A stretch of 64,000 bases of DNA from Physcomitrium patens (Eukaryota > Streptophyta > Bryopsida > Funariales > Funariaceae): NCBI RefSeq assembly GCF_000002425.4, contig NC_037276.1:1308538-1372537 (forward strand), read 5' to 3'. Of this stretch, positions 56,391-64,000 are shown piece after piece. The notes beneath the pieces are model-generated. The model was given only the letters and a program-made list of their open reading frames with translations. It had not been told where the DNA came from and searched no databases. The position numbers and the translations under genes were made by a program. The first letter of the stretch is position 1. The number at the start of each line of letters is the position of its first letter.

Positions 56391-57420
56391 TTACAACACT
56401 TATTACATATGCAAGATCTACCATTGTGCCAACTATTACATATATAAGTTAGGCTACTATTGCCTTCTATGAAATACCTTATATTTAACTTTCAACTTCA
56501 ACAAACTCTTTATCCATGAGCTTCATCAACTCCAAATTAGCCTTGAAAGGTGTACCTATAGGCTTATACTCTTTCATATTGAATTGTTTAAATTCCTCTT
56601 GAATTTATTTGCTTTAGCTCATTATAATGGTCTTTTTAGTGCAATCTCTCATAAATTCTACTCCTAAATAATAGCAAAGCTCTCTCAAATCACTCATCTC
56701 ATATTCTTTTTTTAACTTTGCCTTCAATCAATCCATCATCTTCAATGTATTGATTAAGATGATTAAATCATCAACATAGAGAATGATAATCAAGATGAAT
56801 TTACTAAATTACATGACATGTATAGAATGATCAGCCTTACTTCTTTTAGAACCTTCATTTAAGAAAAATGTGACAATATGTTGTTACCATATCCTTGGTG
56901 ATTACTTGAGCCTATACAAAGATTTCTTCAACTTATAAACAAGGTTTTTTTTTGCTTTTTTCAATAAATCCTTAAATTTAATTCATACAAATGTCTTCTT
57001 TTAATCTTTTATTTAAAAAAGCCATCTTCACATCTATTTAATACATCTTTAAGTTTATTATTGCTCCAATTGCTACAATGATTTTAATAATATTGAATTT
57101 GGCCATGAGACCAAATATCTCATTGAAATCAATACCAATAACTTATGAGTAGTCTTTGGCAACCAATCTAGCCTTATATCTTATTATATAATCAAATGCA
57201 TCCTCTTTGATTTTCAACACCTACTTACAATCAATTAAATATCAATTTTGTAGAAGTTCAGTCATTTTCCATATTCCATTATCTATAAGTAATTTCTACT
57301 CTACTTCATAGCCTTTGTGGACTTCATTGCATCATATAAATTCAATAGATCAGCAAAAAATTTAATATTGGCATATTCTTCAATTATTTGAAGAAAGATG
57401 TGATTCATCTACTAATACCA
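56391..57420 (-). pseudogene. copia reverse transcriptase relic (E2)
   Basis: There is little open frame, but the minus strand follows 20370-21430 of E1 step by step. The complement of 56755-56790 covers the catalytic YVDD region, and 57000-57060 corresponds to the M-D-V-K-x-A-F-L block. It is heavily decayed. Confidence 0.75.
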
Positions 57421-57539
57421 AGTTATTTTCTAACTTTCAAAGGATATTTCCTTTCACTTGATGAAGATTCACTTTCTTATACTCCAAGGTCTTTTGCAAC
57501 CTTCTTCTTTCTTAAAGCTTGTCTCTTGACAGTTAATGA

Positions 57540-58431
57540 TTTATATCTTTACCATCTTCATTGTCATCATCTTCTTATTCTTTCTTTGCTAGAATTGAAG
57601 ATGTGTCTACAAACACACCATTACTTCTACTTAAACACATCTTTAAGTATTTACAAGCATTCTTATCTTGCAAAAACTCTACATCACGACTCTTAATGAT
57701 CTTCTTGGTTTCTAAATACATAAGCCTATATTCCTTGGTACGTTCATAGTATCCAATAAATACATATTTTGTACCTTTTGCATCAAGTTTGAACCTCATA
57801 TAATCTAGTATTTTTAAATAAGCAATACATCTAAAAATCCTCATGTATAAAATACAAGGTTTATTGCTACTCCAAGCTTCTTGTTGAATCATTAATATAA
57901 GTGCATTTATAAGGCACCTATTTCTTATATACACTATTGTAATCATGACTTTTGCCTAATATTCATGTCTAAGATTTTATGCTTGGAGCATATTTTTTAT
58001 TATCTCCATAATCGTGCAATTTATTCTTTCAGTAATTCTATTTTATTGTAGAGTGTAAAGAATAGAGATTTGTCTTATATTGCCTCAAATCTTTAAAAAA
58101 TTATTAAAATATTTTAATATATACACATTTCTATTATCTATATGTAATATTTTGATCTTGCATTGACATTACTTTTTTACAAGTATCTTAAACTCCTTAA
58201 ACCTTGAAAAATACTCACTCTTAGCTTTAAAGATGTAAATCCATATCTTTTTTAAAAACTTATTAATTAATGTAACAAAGTATCTAGTTCTTCCAGTTGA
58301 TGGCATTCTCATTGATTTACAAACACCAAAATGAAAAATCTCTAATAATTTGGTAGCACATATTGTAACTCTTCTTAGAAATAAATTCTTTTGTTGTTTG
58401 CCTTGAATACAATCTTCATAAGTAAGTATCA
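57540..58431 (-). pseudogene. copia integrase relic (E2)
   Basis: 57946-57575 is an open 123-residue piece of the core end (TIVYIRNRCLINALILMIQQ, PCILYMRIFRCIAYLKILDY). Further 5', 58431-58169 holds CIQGKQQKNLF and KIWIYIFKAKSEYFSRFKEF. The zinc-binding part upstream is missing, replaced by the RT of C4. The open frame at 58169-58525 therefore runs across two different elements and is not one gene. Confidence 0.8.
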
Positions 58432-59161
58432 TTGTTATTCTTGGAATAAAATCTCTTAACACCTTATGCATTCCATTCATCATATGTGCTACAGAATTTG
58501 TAGCCCCTTGTGGTAATGTGGACATTCAAACCAATCCTAAGGGTGTCTTCATAGTTGTCAAATCCCTACTTTGTATTATCAATTGAAATTGATCATAACC
58601 TCAATAAAGATCACTTATTGAGTAGATAGCTCTTCCAACAAATGCTCCTACAAATTCATCCACAATTGGACTTGAATCCATATTTCTAATAGTCACTTTA
58701 TTTATGAGTTGCATATCTTATATAAATCTCATTGTTCCATTTTTCTTTGGCACTATAAACCATCAATAAGAATAAGGTGCCATAGATGGTTCCAAAATTC
58801 TCATTTTAATCTTTTCATTGAATAAATCTATTAACTTAGATAAATATGCTCTTGGTATTGGAATTAGTCGCAAATTCTATGGTTCATGAGGAATAGTAAA
58901 AATAACCATGGACGCTACAATATTTGGATCAACACACCTAATTTTATGTGCTTCAAATACAAAAGCCTTTCCATGATGTGAAAGCAAATCCCTAAAACAT
59001 TTTTTTTCATATTTTGTCAAAAATCCATCGCATCCAACATTTAATCCATCCAATGTAATATTCGTAAATTTATGCCCTATCTTCTTTAGATCCCTTAAAT
59101 TTGGTTGTATTGATTTTTCACTTATCTTTTCTTCATAATTTGATGGAAGTAGCAAAGCCAC
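58432..59161 (-). pseudogene. reverse transcriptase, N-terminal half (C4)
   Basis: 59161-58877 is an open piece (SNYEEKISEKSIQPNLRDLK, TKYEKKCFRDLLSHHGKAFV) that leads into RT. Further on come MQLINKVTIRNMDSSPIVDE near 58700-58650, the GYDQFQL region near 58590, and MSTLPQGATNSVAHMMNG near 58525. The last takes the place of the usual M-P-F-G-L-x-N-A-P block of gypsy RT. The TLPQGATNS form marks an unusual gypsy RT branch. It stops before the catalytic Asp-Asp box can be read with confidence. Confidence 0.75.
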
Positions 59162-59814
59162 TGATTTGATTTTTTTTGCTATTGATTTATACTTAGTTTC
59201 AATACATACCTCTTGGCGACTTAAATTTTCTATAAAACCTTGAATTTCATCATAAAATTCTTTAAAACATACATTAATAATTCTATTCTCTACTTGAAAC
59301 CTATATTATAATAGATAATTTAATTCTCCCATAGTATCTACAAAACCTAATTCTTCATATGCTCCTGAAATAAATTCATTTTCAACCAATTTTTTATTTT
59401 CTTTCTAGTTTCGCTCAATATTTTTAATATAACATCTATCCATCTTTTTTCATCTTTTCAATAGTCTTAAAAGTTAATACATAATCTTGTATCATCCCAA
59501 TAAGTCTAATAGATAATATTTCTTCTTCTAAACTAAGTGAGAGCTTTTTTTCTCTAATCCATTGCAACTTTGCCTTACAATGGTATGCAGTAAAAACCCT
59601 CAAGATCTTCAAATTTCTCATTAGATAATGGCTTCTCTCTCAACTTATCATGATTTCTTTCATGGTTAGTACAAACATTTAAAAATTGAACTGCTTTCAT
59701 CTCATCTTGGCTTCATATTCTTACATAGGCTGAATCATCATCCATTACTTTTGTTTCCGTTCGTGTGGCAATAATATATGGTTGTCCCAATATAATAGGA
59801 TATGTAGACATGTC
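59162..59814 (-). pseudogene. protease-RT linker region (C4)
   Basis: Only a short open piece at 59621-59436 (MRNLKILRVFTAYHCKAKLQ) and AT-rich decayed sequence are visible. By position it joins protease to RT. I recognise no domain. Confidence 0.4.
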
Positions 59815-60171
59815 TTATAAAAAGAAATTTTGTTCATAAATAACATCTTCTATTGTCACCTTGATATTTGAATATGCTCCATACAAATCTCTTTTTGAAT
59901 TATCAGTTGCTCTTATCATCCACCCATGTTCAGTATCAATAGGCCATTTTTCTTTGTTATACAATTCTTTTGACATCAGATTGATTTCAGAACCATGATC
60001 AATCAATGCTATAATTGGTTCTTTTAAATTTTCCAATTTTATCAAAGTTTCTATAGTAGCCCTTGTCCAATGACTTCTAGAATAATGGCTATAAGCTTGA
60101 ATGATATCTTCTTTTTCTGCAAATCTTACTTGCAAGACATCCCCCAAAATTTTGTATTTCATCTTCTTCAT
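59815..60171 (-). pseudogene. aspartic protease (C4)
   Basis: A 118-residue open piece with KEPIIALIDHGSEINLMSKE, where Asp-x-Gly is the active-site position, followed by AYSNIKVTIEDVIYEQNFF. D has the same domain at 40575-40832. This protease would cut the gag-pol precursor. It lies upstream of RT as expected. Confidence 0.8.
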
Positions 60172-61970
60172 CTTTATTGCTTTCCATTGTTCTTATTTCT
60201 TATGTATTTGATGTTATAGAGTTTCCTATAGATTATTATTTTCTCTTTATTGTATCAATAATAACTTCATAAAACTCATGCTTTATAATTCCTAGAATTT
60301 TACCAATTGTGAATTCAACCTTTCCACTTAAAATCTGCTCTTCCAATACCTTCTTCAAATCTGTAGCAGCTTCAATATCTGATTGTAATTTGTAAGCAGG
60401 AGCCTTTATTTTTTCTTTTTCAATTTCCCTTCTTTTTATGGAAATATTCTTTGTTGTCTCTTCTTGTATAGGATTCTTTTGTTGTCATGTTTTTTCTCCC
60501 CTTATAGTTCTTTTTGAAGGCCTTTCATTATTTTCATCTCTCCTTTGTTTTTCTTCTATTAATGCTTCATGTTGACTCCTTGCAATATGAGCATGCACAG
60601 ATAATCTATCTACTCGATCATCCCACCCAGTAATCTATCAAATGTTATTACCAACACATTTTAAATCATCTCTAGTAAATTTTTTCCTTTCAGCATAACT
60701 CATTGTACTTGTCCACAAAGAACTAGATTCTTCTAAAAACTCAAGATTTATACTTAAATATTTACTAAGATTTTCTTCCACCCAATATATTGATAATTCA
60801 TTGCTTGAGATTGTATGCACTTTAAAAGTATCTCCAACAAATAACTTCATTTCTTGTTTATCAAAATTTATTTCTAATTTTTTTCTACTTTCTATTTAAG
60901 TATATCATATCATCTTTAAAAAAAACAACTCATTTATGTAATGCCTCAGTAAAATCTTCACATTCCCTCCTTGAATGATCTATGCTATCACACCACATGC
61001 ACCTATGTACTACACCCTCCATTGGCCCTAATCTTTGTTTTGTTGATACTCTTGATGATTGATCCTTCTCTTCAAGTTTTACAGATTTTATTTATAAATC
61101 TCTCATGTCACATATGATTTCATTGATGCTCATTTCTTTTTTCTTTCATGTAGTCATTGAAGGTTGAATCAAAGATGTTGGATGGATACTAGACACCTTT
61201 ATCTTAGATGCTTGTAATAGTCTTTGAACACCCACCTTATCTTTTTTTCTTTCTCTTTTTGTCAATAATCCTACTGCCTTCTCTACTTCTTTTCAATTTG
61301 TTGTCAATCTCTCATCTTTTTCTTTATCTTCAAGCAAGATTTCCAACTTCTCTTGCAACTTTCCATCAGCTACTTGAAGAAAAAGTTCCATCTTATTTGG
61401 ATTCAACAATTGTCTTACTTTCTTTGATAAAGAAGAATATTACTTTTCAAACTCCTTTAATAATTCTATTGCTAGACGATCCTTCTTTCACCTTTCAATC
61501 TATTTATAAAAAGACTTTTTTATAATCCTGTCACTATCTTCTAAGAAAAACTTATCCTTCAATGTTTGGAAAAATTTCTTCCATAAACCTCCAAAATGTC
61601 CTATAAGAGACTTTACTTGGTTTTTTATTTCTTGTACACAGGCTAATTCAAATAATTGAACCATCACCATTTTTGAAATATGCCTCAATTCTATTTTCTT
61701 TAGATAATATCTTAAATATTTTATAATATCCTTTCTTATAAATTGATCAATCTTATCCACAATCGCTTATAATGCTTTATTAGCCATACTCTCTTTGTGA
61801 TCTTTAACCTCTTGTTGTTGCTGTTTCATGAATAAGGCAAAAGCCTCAAATATGCTTGCAGAGTTAGGATCAAAATACATACCTTGTCCTCCAATCGAAG
61901 CTCTTCTTCCAACTCCACTTGAAGTACCATCAAAAATTACTCCTTCCATTACCTTGACTTCCTTCTCCAA
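60172..61970 (-). pseudogene. gag with CCHC knuckle (C4)
   Basis: 61970-61767 gives MEKEVKVMEGVIFDGTSSGV and SIFEAFALFMKQQQQE. 61760-61500 gives MDKIDQFIRKDIIKYLRYYL, GGLWKKFFQTLKDKFF and EDSDRIIKKSFYK. Near 60960-61005 is a well-formed knuckle, CMWCDSIDHSRREC. 60850-60638 (YWVEENLSKYLSINLEFLEE) and 60590-60300 lead to the protease, with SVHAHIARSQHEALIEEK shared with D. C1 has the first half of this gag but not the knuckle. It is broken in many places. Confidence 0.8.
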
Positions 61971-62037
61971 AATTCAAATAATCCAAGAAAACCAAATTTC
62001 TTCTATCTCAAGCGTTTCACGTTGAGTTCACCAAATA

Positions 62038-63824
62038 TGTCATAATATGAATAGTCTTGCTTGAGAATGCTTCGGGCACCTAGCTGTGGAAGGTAGAATG
62101 GAAATTGTAACAACAAAATCTTAATTCTAACAGAACACTAATAATGCTAAATAAGCTTTAATCAAATTCAGAGAAATCTCAAATGAATTCCAAAGAAATA
62201 ATAAGAAATCTTAAAGAAATACTGGAATGATTACAAACATATTTCAAATACATCTCAATTCAATCTTAATCTAATCCTAGTTGAAATCTTATTAGACTTC
62301 ATTTAAACTTTAGGCCAAAAACTAACTAAATCTTAAATCCTAAACAAAGTAAAATAAAACTCTAAACCTTAAATCAAATCCTGATCAAATCCTAACCAAA
62401 TCTTAAATCTTAAATCAAACCTTAAATCCTAAACCAAATTCTAATCTTAAATCAAATCCTAATCAAATCCTAATCCTAAATCAAATCCTAACCACCTATA
62501 AACCAAACCCTAATTCCTAAATCAAATCCTAACCACCTATAAACCAAATCCTAAATCCTAAATCAAATCCTAATCCTAAATCATATCTTAATCAAATTCT
62601 AATCCTAAATCAAATCCTAACTAAATCCTAATCAAATCTTAAATCCTAAATCAAATCCTAATCCTAAATCAAACCTTAACCAAACCTTAAACCCTAAATT
62701 CTAAATCAAATCCTAATCAAATCCTAAATCCTAAATCAAATCCTAATCTTAAATCAAATCCTAATCAAATCTTAAATCCTAAACCAAATCTTAATCTTAA
62801 ATCAAACCCTAATCAAATCTTAACCCTAAATCAAATCCTAACTAAATCCTAGTAATTTCTACAACAGAATTAAACCTCAATAACTAATGAATGAACTATC
62901 GATATTAACTCAAATTTTGCACACTTTGTAAAAATTAAGTTAAAAACAAGCATAAGAATTTTGAAAATGATCGAAATTACCAAATAGACAATAACCTCAA
63001 AAACGTGCTTGGATATTGACTGGCCTCCTTCTCCAACCTTGATGCCAACCTCATAGAGCCAATATCTCTCTTTTTCACCATTCGATTGATCTCAAAATTC
63101 TCATACACATAGAAAAATAAGTCTAATATCCTCTCTCATAAATTTCACTCTAATCCAATTAGTAGATTGCAAGAAATCTTAAAAATCCTCACTGAACCTA
63201 AAATTCTACCTTTTGAGACCTTGACTCACTTAAACCTCAATAATCCTCAATTCAACCATTAGATCGAGCTAAGATTCACAATACATATTAAGTACAACTA
63301 TAAGCATTAATCCACAAAATTTCACTTATAGATCTGTTACAAAACTCTTGAAATCACTAGAAACATCAATCCTATTCTATTTCACAAAATTCAAGTCATC
63401 CAAAAATAAACTTGATTTTGTAAACCTCTTAAAAAGTCATAAAAACTCCAAATCATCTAAAACCAATGCTCATAAAAACCTTATCCAATTTACTATCAAA
63501 CTCTACTATTTGATTTACAAAAGAATCCCAGAGTCATCGTCGAGACTTAGTTTTGTACCTTAGGGTCTGATTTCGACCTTGGTTCATAACCTGCCCTCTC
63601 TGGGTATCAATATCTAGTTTTTCTAAGTAAATTTTACTAGAATTTATTCTTAACTTCTTTCTAAAATTGCCTATATCATTTATTTTTCCAATCTATTTTT
63701 TTTTTGCCTTATTTATGGTCCTACAAAGTAAGTAGAAGTCACCTCTCTAAAAAGGTAGCATTGGTACCTTTTAGTTTTACTATCCTTTTGACTATTAACT
63801 ATATTTCTAAGATAATTTGTTCTA
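62038..63824 (-). repeat. 5' LTR of C4
   Basis: About 1787 bp. On the plus strand it starts TGTCATAATATG, the complement of the GACA-type LTR end. It contains the landmarks GGCCGACCAATA-type near 63020, CTTGGTTCATAACCTG near 63577 and GGTAGCATTGGTACC near 63758, complementary to C1. The last roughly 90 bp of U3 are missing. It is longer than the C1 LTR because its TTTAGGG-like array is about twice as long. Confidence 0.8.
62330..62860. repeat. CCCTAAA-like degenerate array in the C4 LTR
   Basis: About 530 bp of CCTAAATCAAATC, CCTAATC and AACCCTAAA variants, the complement of the TTTAGGG-like array in C1. The dominant unit is a CCTAAATCAAATC-type 12-14 bp repeat, as if the telomere-like unit had drifted and expanded. 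It has no gene. Confidence 0.88.
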
Positions 63825-63839
63825 TGAAAGCTTAATCAT

Positions 63840-64000
63840 CTCCACCAAAATTATTACAAGTATTGTTTATATTTTTATTATATCTTTTCTTGACTTCGTA
63901 GTAATTTTTAGCAAAGTGATTTGATTTTTTTAAAATATAGTAATTTTTCATATTTTTATTTGAATTATCACATTTGTGAGAATATTTACCTTCACCTTGT
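63840..64000 (-). pseudogene. copia gag knuckle region (E2, upstream piece)
   Basis: The plus-strand text around 63895-63990 (TTCGTAGTAATTTTTAGCAA) follows 23163-23230 of E1 (TTTGTAGTAATTTCGAGCAA), the zinc-knuckle end of copia gag on the minus strand. It continues beyond the window. With the piece at 56391-58431 it frames C4. Confidence 0.6.

Larger units (their letters stand above)
56391..58431 (-). mobile_element. E2: second copia copy, RT and integrase part
   Basis: Minus-strand copia relic of the same family as E1: RT at 56391-57420 and integrase at 57540-58431. RNase H and the 3' LTR are missing on the left, where the family A LTR relic begins. On the right it is cut by C4. A gag piece of the same family reappears at 63840. 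It is more decayed than E1, with many breaks. Confidence 0.8.
58432..63824 (-). mobile_element. C4: autonomous-type relative of C1, truncated at both ends
   Basis: Minus-strand gypsy fragment: LTR (62038-63824), primer region, gag with knuckle (60640-61970), protease (59815-60171) and the first part of RT (58432-59161). RT stops within its palm at the E2 border, and the outer end of the LTR is missing. It is flanked on both sides by pieces of the same copia family (E2), so it probably inserted there, followed by deletion. It is the only member of family C in the window that shows RT. Many breaks. Confidence 0.8.

Noticed and set aside
58169-58525. A single 118-residue protein
   Set aside because: Its two halves belong to different elements: gypsy RT of C4 and copia integrase of E2. 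The open frame across the join is accidental.
1-64000. CRISPR array, bacterial operon, tRNA or rRNA genes
   Set aside because: No regularly spaced direct repeats with unique spacers, no operon-like gene runs, and no sequence I could fold or recognise as tRNA or rRNA; tRNA-like pieces are only primer-site complements.

Overview
The window looks like intergenic DNA from a large plant nuclear genome. I see no host gene, rRNA, tRNA or CRISPR array. Nearly every stretch can be assigned to an LTR retrotransposon or to a relic of one. The main families are Ty3/gypsy elements of three kinds and Ty1/copia elements, with one short DNA transposon (MITE). The plant assignment rests on three things: the families themselves (chromodomain gypsy, Tat/Athila-like gypsy with a tRNA-Asp-type primer site, copia), TTTAGGG-like arrays, and the strongly AT-rich, transition-decayed sequence typical of methylated plant repeats. 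I cannot name the species.

Working names used below. Family A: chromodomain gypsy with LTRs of about 0.56-0.60 kb. Family B: Tat/Athila-like gypsy with 741-808 bp LTRs, no chromodomain, and an extra coiled-coil gene region after integrase. Family C/D: gypsy with 1.35-1.8 kb LTRs that carry degenerate TTTAGGG-like arrays. Family E: copia with 303 bp LTRs. Family H: a long LTR of unknown parent. All are fossils. Most coding parts are broken in many places, and the cleanest open frames are in element C1.

Layout. 1-2260: two family A fragments joined head to head. 2260-3935: an H LTR holding a copia-type solo LTR. 3936-14882: A2, a minus-strand family A element split by C1 (6277-12587), which sits in its reverse transcriptase. 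14883-16305: C2, a fragment with a less decayed LTR containing an 81 bp tandem repeat. 16309-16522: a MITE. 16530-29663: B1, a 5'-truncated family B element split by a complete copia, E1 (19477-24735, target duplication GAACT). 29664-30860: the 3' end of another family A copy (A4). 30861-37235: old relics of gypsy gag and RT, C-type LTRs, an H LTR and a copia RT. 37236-56088: element D, which holds the complete element B2 (40988-50811, target duplication AAAGT) inside its body and the deleted element A3 (51779-55308, target duplication CTTAG) inside its 3' LTR. 56091-64000: a TA repeat, a family A LTR relic, a second copia copy (E2), and C4, a gypsy fragment with gag, protease and part of RT that interrupts E2.

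The elements do not work together as a pathway; the interest is in the nesting order and in some unusual parts. C1 is probably non-autonomous: it has gag and then two open frames of unknown function where pol would be expected. Its two LTRs are nearly identical over the first kilobase but about 8% different at the other end. Family B carries a conserved extra gene region ending in a long coiled coil. The C/D family has TTTAGGG-like arrays in its LTRs and a primer site that is not the usual initiator-Met type. Boundaries and divergence values were read by eye.
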